Source: Branchiostoma floridae
Lineage: Eukaryota; Chordata; Leptocardii; Amphioxiformes; Branchiostomatidae
Assembly: GCF_000003815.2 (NCBI RefSeq)
Contig: NC_049992.1
Coordinates: 3,880,115-3,944,114 of the forward strand
Length of the DNA: 64,000 bases
Reading direction: 5' to 3'
The notes under the pieces are model-generated. The model did no database searches and was not told the DNA's origin. It saw only the letters and a program-made list of their open reading frames with translations. Each line of letters opens with the position of its first letter. Position 1 is the stretch's first letter. Position numbers and translations under genes: made by a program. Below are positions 35,786-46,644 of this stretch, piece after piece.

Positions 35786-35989
35786 GGGCTGTGGTCTGTC
35801 TTCTTTCCGCCTGGCTTTCCGTTCACAATTCCATAACATACAGTCAAAACACGAACATGCTCCATTTCCTGAACATTTCGTCGTCCATTAATCTCAAACA
35901 CACAGTTCACTGCTGCCGCCCTCTCCATGTCAATGGTTAAAGTGCTCTTTACCGTGGGCAGGACATTTCCCATCTAAAACTACCGAATA

Positions 35990-36470
35990 TGACAACAAGT
36001 TATTGACACGACAAAAGTACAGCGACTTTCGTAAGGTCTACATGTATAACAACTACTTACAGTACAACTAAACACATATATGTCACAATGGTGCCTGCTG
36101 CATCGTAATGCATTTTCAGGATTATTTATGTTTTGTGTACAAAGGTCCAGGGCCCGCTACACCTCTGCACTTTTCAGAGGGTTTTGATAAATTTTCGAGC
36201 CACACTTGTATTCACTAGATCTTCGTGATGCTTTTGTAATCTAGTAAGAGCTGAATGTTATAAGATATGCCAATATTTTGATCCTATACACTCCACCCTG
36301 TCTTGCAATGGACTCTGTAGGTGAACTGAACAATTTCTCTGCAACGATTTGGTCCCACAAAGTTCGTCTGTGTTCATATCCATTTGACTGGTGCATTGAT
36401 GCCTTTTCATTGTGAAGAACAAAGACAAATAGAGGGAATTACTATGCAGCCCGCTCGCTCTGAAACATTA
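35990..36470. other. Non-coding, no recognised content
   Basis: AT-rich sequence without a supportable gene or repeat. Confidence 0.35.
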
Positions 36471-36479
36471 GCAGTTCCA

Positions 36480-37062
36480 ACCCTGGGCTCATCAGATCGA
36501 TCGGAGTGCCATACTTTGGGGACAATGGTCACAGCGCCAGGTCAAACGGCAGGGCGCTCGGGATCTGGCGGTCACACAGGCCGCAACATAATGAGGTCCT
36601 GGGCGTTTGGGGCTAGTCGGCCAGAAAGGAACATGAGGCCTGTTTCTCAATGTGTTTTTCTATTTCACAATACAACATTCACTGAAGCAACTGGATACAT
36701 TTTGCAAATGGCCAGACTCAGACGTTTCGTCAGTGACCTCCTTTGTACAGGTAAATCACAGCTATTTCTGGAGTTTCAGTTCGCCATTTTTCCTGGAAGT
36801 CTGTGTCAGTTCGTGACCTCCGCTATTCTTGGAACTTCTTGGTTTCAGGTCGTGGTTTCCACTATTCCCGAAAGTAAGTTTCAGTCCCTGTTAAGTGAAT
36901 TTCAGTTCATGATCTGCCACTTTTCTTTGTACAGGTGGTAATACATCTAGAGTCATACTTCGGGGACAATGGTCACAGCGTTGGGTCAAACGGCAGGACC
37001 CTCGGGATCTGGCGGTCACACGGGCCGCAACATAATGAGGTCCTGGGCGTTGGGGCGGGGTA
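36480..37062. repeat. Direct ~105-bp repeats enclosing a short minisatellite
   Basis: 36505-36610 recurs at 36955-37060 (GGGGACAATGGTCACAGCG, GATCTGGCGGTCACAC, GGCCGCAACATAATGAGGTC). Between them, 36740-36945 holds ~35-bp repeats with CTATTC.TGGAACT, GAGTTTCAGTTCG and TGATCT.C. These words return at 43190-43410 and 44440-44870. The 185-residue open frame crossing this block is not a gene. Confidence 0.7.
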
Positions 37063-37239
37063 GTTCATGGAAAGAGTGGAACATAAAAGTAATTTACTTC
37101 ATGAAAAATTGAGGTTTTGCTTCATGCAACTAAGTAATATAGACAAATGTACATTCCTTATGAATTTAGACAAACCTTTACTTGTAAAGCATATCTGTTT
37201 CTATATTTTCAATATCGCAAAGAAACGAGAAGAAGTCGA

Positions 37240-37375
37240 ATTCACGTAGTAGAATACGATTCTTGAGTAGTATAGATTCATTGTACATATTCCATGTATA
37301 TCTTGTTGCGACCTGTACTCAACTCAGTGGGTATGTATGTACAATAAAGGTCTTCATTCATTCATTCATTTTTTG
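37240..37375 (+). mobile_element. LINE 3' end with (ATTC)n tail
   Basis: GTATGTATGTACAATAAAGG followed by TCTTCATTCATTCATTCATT. A polyadenylation-type signal followed by a 4-bp tandem tail is typical of CR1/L2-like LINEs. Only the 3' end is present. A similar end occurs at 53400-53487. Confidence 0.6.
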
Positions 37376-37379
37376 GGTG

Positions 37380-38870
37380 TGTCTTATCACTCTTATGAGT
37401 GTGTGTGTATGTAAGCTCTATATGACATTTTCGGCAGTAAAACACCTGGTGTTTAGGCATCAGCCGATGTTCGCGAGTCACCGGGCACCGTTAGATATGA
37501 TATGGTCGATTTTTAATTGAAGAATACGCGCGACACTGTCGGTCAGAAAGGAAACAATCATGAAACTTCTTTACGATGCGTTTTCTATTTCACAAAACAA
37601 GATTTACTGAAGCAACTGGATACGTTTTGTAACCGGTCAGACGTTTCGTCAGTGACTGACCATCTGGCCGTTTACAAGTCTATCTGTACCTGCACGCTCA
37701 GCCAGTAGTGTACCCACTCTTCGGCGTAACACATCAGCTGAGTAACTTTTGTATCATACACCTTATTACCTAGATGTTTGGCCTTCATCAACGTTTTGTA
37801 TTTCGTTTCTTACTTGCATTTCAGTGGTTATTTTCTGTGACATGGATCCGGATTTTTCCTGTAAGTACTACTAGTAAGGACTGGGTTACGTGGTAAGTAC
37901 GCAGGCTTTGTAAATAAGTCCATGAAACTGTTCCTTGCAAATGTTAACTTTTCGCTGTTATATTCTGCACGCTGTATCTCACCACATGGAGTTAACGCGG
38001 CCCTTCATCAATAAAACGTATTGGGTTAAATATTCCGAAAACAAGCAGCAACCCGATTGTTCCGGACGGCAGTTCCATCAACTGTCCTTCCCATCAACTC
38101 AAACATTCATCACCAGGGACCTTAACCGGCCGAAACTGGAGTTACTTTCAGAGTGGTCAAAGAGGCCACTGCAGATTACCTTTCTAGTAAATTCTACAGG
38201 CCTCTTTCGCGAAACTATATTTTTTGAAACTACCCTTTCAACTAGAAAGGCCGACATTTGCTTAAGAGCAAATACAGCATATTTCAGCCATACCCCTTCC
38301 CACGCAACATTGGACTGTTCCAAATCACCCCTGCGCAAAAATGGAACATCCTCTTAACAGTACATTATCCCCCAAAGTGGACTGGTATTGTGAATTGATT
38401 CCAGGTAAAAACAGAGCTTGCTTCTATTTTTCAGAAAATGACAATAATCACACCTTCCATTCAGAAAATTTTCATCATGACTGAAAATTGTTGAATGACT
38501 TCATGTAATGTCATTAACAATTTTCAGTACGATAACTAGGTGTAAGTTTAAAAAAGTATAAGCTCCTTGTGATGTGGGTACATTTATTATTGCAGTGAAC
38601 TTTTTTTATTCAAGTAGGGCATACGATTTAATAATTATCAAGCAGGTGCAGGTACTGTAGGAGCGTTTGTTTTCTTCAAGCTGTAAAACTGTTTAACTGT
38701 TTTACTTTGTATGCAATCAGCCATCGAGCCTATTCTTATCTTATCTTTAACAACTTCCTGCCAACTTCCTGCCAGACCCGGAAGATACGATTGAACCTTG
38801 TTCGAGGATTTATTTTCGTCTGTTCATACCCTGGCGCTGAGAGTGTTTTATTGGGCTGAAACTCTGGCAG
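37380..38870. other. Non-coding, mostly unrecognised
   Basis: 37600-37680 resembles 36680-36740 (GAAGCAACTGGATAC.TTTTG, CAGACGTTTCGTCAGTGAC), so it is dispersed repeat sequence. A 140-codon plus-strand frame at 37935-38357 shows no recognisable domain. AT-rich thereafter. Confidence 0.35.
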
Positions 38871-38876
38871 TTTAAA

Positions 38877-39760
38877 GTTAGGCCATCTTGATTTGATTAT
38901 ATGGATGACATCCTCGCTCGCACCAATTTTCGGCCATTTCCAAAAAAAAAAAGTTTTGGACCACATAGTAAATTGTGCAAAGTAGCTGTAAAATGAGCAC
39001 AAATATTCCGTAGATTGAAGAAAAAGTATCAGAAAATTGATAACTGATGCCATAGAATGCCAAAATAAATCTCAAAAGTCAAAGAATAAGATGTAAAAGG
39101 ACAGAAAGAAAAAAAAAGGATTTTTGGTAGGGGTTTGTACATGTAACGTTACCAGTAAATTCAGGTCCAGAGGATCATTTCCAGGTGGACGTGAACCTGG
39201 ACCTGATTGTCTGTGGAAACTTGAGAACTGATAATACTCAAAACAATGGTAATTGGTCAATTTTGCTACAAAGGAATCTCTTTGGTGGATTATTGGACTA
39301 CCACTGGCATTATAAAATCCCATCTTCATGTAATAAAGGCTAACTGTCTCTGTACCTTTGCCTGTAAAAACTTGGTACAAGTGACTATAACCTCTACTCA
39401 CTTAAGTTTGCTTTTGTTGTCTTTTTGGCCTGGTAAGACCCCAAACACCCGCCGACATAGTGTGTCCATTTTGCAATTGGCGAACCCTGTTCGTCTGATT
39501 TTTTTTCAGGTCTGTTCATTTCAGATTGGTCCAAGAAGAAGAAAAAATGTTTTGCACCCATATGATGTACTGGTCGCAACGTCTAACTGTTGGTATACCA
39601 TACTATTTGTTTGTAGTCCTATGTTCAACCTTCCTGGCCACATTTATTTCATACTGAAGCCAACTTTTTTTTTTGGCCAAACTTTTTTTATTCGCTCGCT
39701 CGCATCAATTTTGGAGTTCCCAGAGGATGTCATCCATATAATCAAATCAACATGGCCTTA
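38877..39760. mobile_element. Inverted repeat pair with ~720-bp loop
   Basis: The arms are 38877-38951 and 39677-39760. TTGATTTGATTATATGGATG and ACATCCTC on the left are mirrored by GAGGATGTCATCCATATAAT and CAAATCAA on the right, each with CGCTCGC near the loop side. Frames on opposite strands in the two arms both spell EDVIHIIKS.WP for this reason. The loop holds a smaller CAGGTCCAG/CTGGACCTG hairpin (39160-39210). Probably a DNA element; no transposase is recognised. Confidence 0.5.
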
Positions 39761-39889
39761 CTTACAATTTAAATGTTCAAAGTTTATGTCAAACAGCAAC
39801 AGCACTAGGAACACATACATTTGCTCTGGAGAAAATACAGCGATTTTCGCAAGTTCCAGTCCAGTGATAGAAATGTGGCCACTATAGAC

Positions 39890-40560
39890 AGGTGGTCACT
39901 ATAGAGAAAATGCTGATCTATTGACTAGGAGCCATACGTTACACATGATTTCAGTGTATACTGATCATTAATCATATAAACATTGCACAGGTAAGCCAAT
40001 TGTTTAGATGTACAATTAAGTTCAAATAATTCTGAAGAGAAATATTGATGAGAAAATAATCATTCTCGCCACTGTCCAACTTATAATTACGTATCAAAAC
40101 TAAACGCAGATTTTCTAACTAACGCACCTTTCGCCGACTTCATCAAAGGACCGCCGGCTATCAATCAAACACGGCTGTTGATTAGACTTAGAGTTTCAAA
40201 CAGTCATGTGCTGTGTGCCAGTTGACAGCGAACTTCATGCTACGTGATGTTTTACATTGCTTGGACCTTCTTTCCTACAGCGGTGCTTCTACAAAATATT
40301 TAGACTGTAACACTGAGTTCCACATGTTTTATAGAATAGAATTTGACGCAGAACAGCGTTTTTTGCTGGGTATTTTTCTTGAAACATGTCCGTGGGAATA
40401 TCAGCGAGGCGGCGACGTAGGGATATCAGACCGTCAACAAAAGTCGCACGGTGGCTAACGGCGCAGCGAAGATACTATCGCTATAAATAAGCGCTTCAAC
40501 TAAGGATGGCAACCCGTACAATATTTTTGTATACTGTTGAGCTAAGTAAAGTTTGTTGTT
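39890..40560. other. Non-coding, no recognised gene
   Basis: 39875-39910 holds GTGGCCACTATAGACAGG and TGGTCACTATAG, a reverse-strand scrap of the repeat family of 5076-5425 and 63005-63180. The remainder is AT-rich. Confidence 0.4.
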
Positions 40561-41790
40561 TATGAGGTTTTAGTTGTCTTTGAAGCTTTGACCCGAAATA
40601 TTTTAAAGTCAAACTGCTGAAGAGAAGTAAGTGACTGCTACGATTATCGTAGATATGGCCCTAAAAAAACTGATAAAAGAAGCCTTCTCAATAGTCTAAA
40701 ATGCAAGAGCTTCTGGGGGGGGCTTCGCCCACCTGGGTCCCCCCCACAGTGGCCCTGCCCCTGGACCCCGCCAGGGACATTCGGCGGCCCCCGGACCCCT
40801 GTCCGACGCTTTGAAAAAATCCTGGCGAGAAGTCTGTACGGCCTGAGTCTTCAAGTTAACGTATTGTGTGGTCCCGCTTATGAATATTGATTAGCCTTCG
40901 CTTTCCTCTTCGCTGATTGGCTGAACCATTAATTGAATTAACTCTTCCTGCCAGCTAGACGCAGGTGCAGATGTCGGCTCTGTGGGGTGAACGTCCGAAA
41001 GGTCATAGCATGGAGAACGAAAGAAAACCAATTTCCCCTAAAAAAAAGTGCTGTAATTAAGCCTTTTACAGTACTTTATGCCAAAAATTTTACTTGGATC
41101 ATTTTACCAACTATCTTATGCCTATCTATTCCAAATGTTACTCATACCAGGGTACAGGGGTGCAAAATATACCGTTATAAGACCGTCAACAACAGTAGCA
41201 CGGAGCTAACAGCGCAGCGAAAATACCATCGCTAGCGTTTCAACTTCGGATAACAAGTTATAAGTACTGTTGAACTCAGTAACGTTAAAGTTTGTTTTTA
41301 GTTGCCTTTGACGGTTTGACCTGAAATAGTGTTACGCTAAACTCCTGAAGAGAAGTTAAGTGACTGCTGCGATTATCATAGATATGCCCCTAAGAACTGA
41401 TACAATATAAAGCCTTCTGAATAGTGTAAAATGCGAGAGCCTTAGGCGGGCTTCGCTCCCCCTGGCGGGAACACTGCTATATACGGGATCATGAGGCCCC
41501 GCTTATGAATATTAATTAGCCTTTTGCCTCCTCTTCGCTGATTGGCTAGGTCGTTGATTCAATTAACTCTCCGGCTGACGCGCACAGGTGTGGCTCTGTG
41601 CGGGGTCACGGAAGGTCACGTCAGGAGGCCAAAAGAAAACAAATTTCCCCTCAGAAAAGTGCCAAAATTAATCATTTTAAAGTTGTTTATGTCAAAAATT
41701 TTACTTGAATCTTGTTACCACGTATCTAATGCCTATCTATACCAAATTTCAGGTCATTTAATTGTAATACCAGGGTACAGGAGCCAAAAG
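40480..41790. repeat. Two diverged ~730-bp direct copies of a dispersed element
   Basis: 40450-40990 and 41200-41650 share GCTAAC.GCGCAGCGAA, GACTGCT.CGATTATC.TAGA, AAAGCCTTCT.AATAGT and CTTCGC with CCC blocks. They also share TAGCCTT then CCTCTTCGCTGATTGGCT, then GAACTTCAA-poor AT-rich text. In the first copy a very G/C-strand-biased block sits at 40718-40800 (GGGGGGGCTTCGCCCACC, CCCCCGGACCCC). Confidence 0.6.
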
Positions 41791-42445
41791 TGTCCTTTTT
41801 TGGTCAAAAAATGGCCAAAAATCGCAAAAATAAGCATTTTGTTGCACTGTACACCAAAAGTGTTATTGGATTTATATGAAGGGATTATCAAGGCACATCT
41901 GTGTCAAATTTCAGCTCATTCGGTTGCAATACCAAGGTACAGGAGCCAAAAGTGTCCTTTTTTGGTCAAAAATTGGTCAAAAAATCGCAAAAATAAGCAT
42001 TTTGTTGTACTGTACACCAAAAGTGTTATTGAATTTATATGAGGGCATTATCAAGGCACATCTCTGTCAAATTTCAGCTCATTTGGTTGTAATACCAGGG
42101 TACAGGGGCCAAAAGTGTCCTTTTTTGGTCAAAAATTGGTCAAAAAATCGCAAAAATAAGCATTTTGTTGTACTGTACACCAAAAGTGTTATCGAATTTA
42201 TATGGGGGCATTATCAAGGCACATCTCTGTCAAATTTCAGCTCATTTGGTTGTAATACCAGGGTACAGGGGCCAAAATATACAGTTTTGGTCTAAAATTG
42301 ACCAAAAAATCTCAATAAAATCATTTTAGAGGCAGATATGAAAAAAATGGGAAAAAAGCATCAAGGTATTGACCCACTCTACCCCTGTGCCGAATTTCAG
42401 GTCATTCGGTCCAGGAACGGCGGAGATGAATCACTTTGAAGATTT
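41786..42445. repeat. ~162-bp tandem repeat, three and a half units
   Basis: CCAAAAGTGTCCTTTTTTGG begins units at 41786, 41946 and 42109; a decayed fourth starts at 42272. Each has AAAATCGCAAAAATAAGCAT, CTGTACACCAAAAGTGTTAT, ATTATCAAGGCACATCT and CAAATTTCAGCTCATT.GGTT. Open frames here are periodic and not genes. Confidence 0.9.
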
Positions 42446-42451
42446 GACAGG

Positions 42452-42480
42452 AGAAAGAAAGAAAGAAAGAAAGAAAGAAA
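42452..42480. repeat. (GAAA)n microsatellite
   Basis: Seven or so GAAA units directly after the end of the 162-bp array (AGAAAGAAAGAAAGAAAG). Confidence 0.95.
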
Positions 42481-42489
42481 CATTACGAA

Positions 42490-43640
42490 TACAATATATT
42501 TCACCATACTATGTATGGCTGAAATATAATAACTCAAACAAGGAAAAGACGAACCCATTGTAAGTCATCTTGCAACATTGGCGGGAGCTACCTGAAGAAG
42601 AATCGATCCCATTGCTTGTAATCTCTGCTATCGTTTGATACTATTAGGAAAGTCGGCCAGTTCGACTTTGAAGAATGGTTTTGTACCCCTTCGACTGCTT
42701 AATCTCGAATTTCATATCTTTAATATGTCTGGTCCAGAGAAAAGTAAGACAATGCATAGAAAAAAAAGCTGACTGTCATTTTTCTTCAGTCTATAAGTGA
42801 AGCCTACGCCAATCACTCACTAGTACATGTAGAAAGATTTACAAACCTTTTGTCCGCCATTTTGGCCGATAGAAGATTCAGTCAGATTGTCGCCTTTGAT
42901 AGCCTTATTGCAATTTCAAGAAAATAACTATCTTCATCTGAATAGCCCGTGATCAAATCAGAACAATGTATTTTACACCCCTTAAAAAAACTCAAAATCT
43001 TAATAAATTCCCCCTCTATCATGCAAAGCCAAGGCTAATCCCATGGAGCTTTCATCAACAAGATCCCGAAGAATTTTCATCAGAAGCTACTTGCTTATTC
43101 CTAATGTTAAGGAGAAGGAAGGAGACCAACGAAATAAACCATTCACGCTCCAAACTAGCGAGCAAAGTTGGAAAGATGGCCTCATTTGTACAGGTAAATC
43201 ACAGCTATTTCTGAAGTTTCGCTTCGCCATTATTCCTGGAAGTTCACTTCGTGATCTCCGCTATTCTTGGAACTGGGTTTCAGTTCGAGATCTCCGCTAT
43301 TCATCAAAGTAAGTTTCAGTTCACGATCTGCCACTTTTCGTGGACGTTAAGTTCACTTCGAGATCTCTACCCTTCCCAGAACTGAGTTTCAGTTGTGATC
43401 TCATTTACATGACATTGTATTCTCGCATTTAGTTCAATTTCTTCTCTATTCCTGTTACTAATGATGACGTTTGCGCCTCTGCAATTTCAGGAAGTCATTT
43501 TTTTCTATTTGGATTTGGGCAGATAAGGACAATGTGGCGCTGCACTCAAGTTAGTAATGTTCCACATACACAGTACAGACGGGAGGTAAATGTAGTCTTT
43601 TCTTTTACCTCCACGACGAAAGTCAGGTGCCCAATTTTAC
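42490..43640. other. Non-coding; includes a second copy of a short minisatellite
   Basis: 43185-43410 repeats the phrase CATTTGTACAGGTAAATCAC and the ~35-bp units seen at 36740-36945. No gene is supported. Confidence 0.45.
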
Positions 43641-43765
43641 ACCTGGGTGAAGTGAGTTAAGTCGTGTGAAGTGCCTTTCCCAAGGGCACAACATCGGGGG
43701 CACCGCGGGTATCGAACTCGGGACCTACAGTGGTAGAAGCGGCGACTCACCACATTATTCTTCCC
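43640..43765 (-). mobile_element. tRNA-derived SINE fragment
   Basis: Minus strand: B-box-like GAGTTCGATACCC, then GGTGCCCCCGATG, GTGCCCTTGGGAAAGGCAC and CGACTTAACTCACTTCACCC. It matches 53822-54080 and 44875-44995. Confidence 0.7.
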
Positions 43766-43789
43766 TCAGAGAGAATAGATACTTGAATA

Positions 43790-44367
43790 CGAGGGGCATG
43801 CAATAAGTAATGTCCCTGACCCACTGCCAGTTGTCTGATCTAGATGAAATGTTGCATGTGTAATGAGTCATATCTCTATGGGTTATGTTGCAAAAAACAG
43901 CTCTGAACTAATTGTGGTTACTGATTTACTGGTGTTTGAACTGAGTCAGGTGCGAAATGGACCAGGTGTGAAATGGAGCAAGTTGAGTGTCGCGCAGTGA
44001 TCCGGTTTTTGTATTTGAAAGGACGCACACCAAAAGGGACTTTTGATGAAATGAAAAAAACTTATGGTGATGATGCCCCATCATATGACCTTGTAAAACG
44101 CTGGCATCCTGAATTCAAACAAGGCCGGAAGTCTGTGGAAACAGCTCCCAGACCTGGTCATCCCTCTTCTGCCATTGATGAGGCACCTGTCGGAGGACCA
44201 ACCTGGGATGTCCTACAAGAACGGTGTCCAGAGCTACATCAAATGATGGGAGAAATGCATTACTCTGGGTGGTTCCTATGTAGAGAAAGACTAATAACTG
44301 TGCCAAGTTTCATTAATCTCCTGCTATGGAAAATGGGTCAGGGACATTACTTATTGAATGCCCCTCG
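43790..44367 (+). mobile_element. Internally deleted mariner transposon
   Basis: Terminal inverted repeats of about 34 bp: CGAGGGGCATGCAATAAGTA on the left; the right end mirrors CGAGGGGCATTCAATAAGTA with one mismatch, and both continue ATGTCCCTGACCCA. A TA dinucleotide flanks each side (43788-43789 and 44368-44369), the target duplication of the Tc1/mariner superfamily. At 578 bp it is under half the usual ~1.3 kb. Confidence 0.95.
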
Positions 44368-44401
44368 TACACCATGTGTCACCTCCCCAACGATGAACTG
44401 A
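43973..44401 (+). pseudogene. Mariner transposase remnant
   Basis: A cut-and-paste transposase acts in the nucleus on its own inverted repeats. Residues 1-70 are the DNA-binding helix-turn-helix part: QVECRAVIRFLYLKGRTPK, DAPSYDLVKRWHPEFKQG and RKSVETAPRPGHPSSAIDE, with GRPS-type Arg replaced by His. The whole catalytic D,D34D core is missing. The family's C-terminal signature (WEKC, LGGSYVE) is still in the DNA near 44255-44305 but in another frame, so the fusion after about residue 70 is out of frame. The open frame runs through the right inverted repeat into flanking DNA. It cannot make an active enzyme. Confidence 0.9.
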
Positions 44402-45025
44402 ACTGATAGATCCGAGCCGAACGCCCTACCATGCCACACACGGCGCCACTGAGTTTCAATTTGAGCTATTCTTCAGCAGTTCCTGTAACTGATTTCCGAC
44501 TCGCTATCTCCCGCATTCCTAGATCCAGACAGCATTTAGTTTCATTTCTTCTCTATTCCTGTAATTAATGATTTAGTTTCAGTTCGCGTCTCTGCAATTT
44601 CTTGAAGTCAGTTTCAGTTCACGATCCCTGCTATTGACTCGAGCTTCAGTTCCTTAGCCCTGTTAAGTGAACTTAAATTGATGATCTCAAAATTTTGTAC
44701 AAGTGAGGTTCAGTTCGGGATCTCAGCTGTTCCTAGTTTCGGTTCTTCTCTTAATTATATAGTCCCGATGATGAAGTTTCAGTTGTGCCTCACCCATTGA
44801 CTGTGTGTTTCAGGTCGAGAGCTTTTCTGTTCCTGTAACTGAGTTCCGACTCGCTATCTCCCGAATTCCTGGCAGGTCGTTAGCGGTGACTGTGTGAAAT
44901 GCCTTTCCCTGGGGCACAACATCGGGGACACCGCGGGAATCGAACTCGGGACCTATAGATTGCTCTACAAGTTACGCCATACACGACGCCACTGAGTTTA
45001 AGTTTGAGCTCTTTTCAGTTCCTGT
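44400..45025. repeat. Short minisatellite copies with a SINE
   Basis: Repeats with GTTTCAGTTC.CGATCTC, CTGTAACTGA.TTCCGACTCGC and TATCTCCCG recur through 44450-44870, as at 36740 and 43190. A scrap of SINE head (CGCCCTACCATGCCACACA) is at 44420. Confidence 0.5.
44875..44995 (-). mobile_element. tRNA-derived SINE
   Basis: Minus strand from 44995: TGGCGTAACTTGTAGAGCAA (A-box region), GAGTTCGATTCCCGCGG (near-perfect B-box), then GTGTCCCCGATGTTGTGCCC. The body is cut short near 44880. Confidence 0.75.
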
Positions 45026-45026
45026 T

Positions 45027-45199
45027 AGTCTCCAAGCAGATCCTACGGTGCCTAAAGATAGTATCAAAGCTGGCAAAGGATTATAGCCGGCCAAAGGGAG
45101 ATAGCCGACCAAAGGGAGTCAAACGGGCCGGCTATACTAGTACTCCTTTGCCAGCTTTACTACTATCGTTAGGCACCGTAGGGTCTGCTTGGAGACTAC
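45027..45199. mobile_element. Foldback element, ~170 bp
   Basis: Left arm AGTCTCCAAGCAGATCCTAC, GGTGCCTAAAGATAGTA, AAAGCTGGCAAAGGA, AGCCGGCC. The right arm is the inverse with few changes (GGCCGGCT, TCCTTTGCCAGCTTTAC, CGTTAGGCACCGTAGGG, TCTGCTTGGAGACT). Between the arms is a small direct repeat (GCCGGCCAAAGGGAG, GCCGACCAAAGGGAG). Non-coding. Confidence 0.9.
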
Positions 45200-46420
45200 G
45201 TTCCTGTACCGGAGTTCCGGCTCGCTATCTTCCTCATTCCTGGCAGGTCGTTAGCGGTGACGAATGGCGGCGTCAGGCCACGTTAGGCACGGCAATGGAG
45301 GAACACAAAACTGGGAGACGTGAAATTGGGCCATCATTGTCCAGGAAAAACTTAATAATAGAAACAATATGCTATGTGGAACAGTTCATTTCAACAACGC
45401 AGGGGATCAGGGTGCCTTATTTAACACCTGTCCAAGTGAAAACAGCTGGGACCTCTTTTTCCATTATCCTTTATTGTTTTACATCGCTTTTTCTGTCTTG
45501 AAACAATATCAACATCATTGCTAAACTAACATGAATACATATATATATTTTTCAAATTATTATCATTTTCATTATTTCAAGTGCTTTAATAATTCTTACT
45601 TTGTGACTCACAGAAAATATCATTCGAAATTCGACCTCAATTTGAAATGTACAGTCACCTTTTGCGAATTCGATACAATAACTGAAACAGTAAAAATATC
45701 AAACATCGATTTTCCCTACTGTACACAAAATGATACTTATGACATACTGTTGCAAAATGTGCCAGAAGGTTTGGAGAAAGTTGCGTTGGTCCTTCAAGTT
45801 TCCATAAAATAATTCTTGATTATTTGTTACATTAAAATATGTTTCCTTTAAAAAGGCACATTTAGCAGCGGTTTTGATGCAGCATTTTGGACTTTTTGTT
45901 ACTTTACAAAAATTATCTCATACTAAAGTTGTTATTTCAAAATAGATTGCAAGGATACAATGCCGACCCTTAGTTCATACGATCTTACAGAAGCACAATT
46001 TTGGTCTCATTTTATTAATCTATTATAACTATTGGACCTATGACAACCTTATAGAATAAAAACATTAAAGAGCCAAAGGCATTCTCTGCAGTTTTCCCCT
46101 GTGGATTTTGATAAAACAAGATATTTCAAGTGCTTAAAATATTTCTTATCTTAAAGTTTATTCAAAAACATTTTAAAGTCTAATACGAAGAACACTTGTA
46201 GTCAGGTTTTCTGCAAAAAGTTACGTCCTCACTGCTACCTAACCCTATAATTCATTTGGTGTCGAGCAGCTACCTATTAGTAAGCAAGTTGAGGGTTTTT
46301 GTTGAAAAGACCGTGTTAGTCACCATGAGTTTGCACTGCACCGTATACTCCATTGGAAGCTGCAAGCTTCTTCTGCAACATAATAAACAAAGGAACAAGC
46401 AAAGTAAGGCACTGACACCA
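45200..46420. other. AT-rich region; one unexplained open frame
   Basis: The frame 45531-45812 (93 codons, plus) ends in a polar stretch with the words CTVTFCEFDTITETVKI and YDILLQNVPEGLEKVALV. It looks protein-like, but I recognise no family and see no splice acceptor before it. The rest shows no gene. Confidence 0.25.
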
Positions 46421-46429
46421 CACTGAAGC

Positions 46430-46640
46430 ATGCAGGCTTACTGCAACAGACTACAGAGAGCAGACCTCAAAGATAGAAGAAGATCATTGCAGTCAGAAAA
46501 AAAAACTACAGAAGCTAGGAAAGCTCACAATGAACAGGACAAAGTGGAGAGAGCTGAAGACAGACTTATTGCAATGCAGCAGAAGAACACAGTGGAATAC
46601 CCTAATAACTACTAAGCTGACTGTGATAGTGACAGTACAA
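46430..46640 (+). pseudogene. Repeat-borne coding remnant shared with 20280-20420
   Basis: A plus-strand frame reads QRADLKDRRRSLQSEKKTTE then ARKAHNEQDKVERAEDRL, lysine/glutamate-rich and probably helical. The copy at 20280-20420 gives similar words (RKKTAGAQEADDEQDAVEK, frame-shifted ends). Two copies at unrelated sites imply a transposable element. I cannot name it. Confidence 0.4.
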
Positions 46641-46644
46641 AATA

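Noticed and set aside
36384-36941. 185-codon plus-strand open frame
   Set aside because: It is composed of a direct repeat and a minisatellite that are present elsewhere in the window.
39246-39887. 213-codon plus-strand open frame, the longest in the window
   Set aside because: It crosses the loop and one arm of an inverted repeat, has low-complexity stretches and matches no family I know.
41542-42295. Overlapping 166- and 139-codon frames
   Set aside because: They are periodic readings of the 162-bp tandem repeat.
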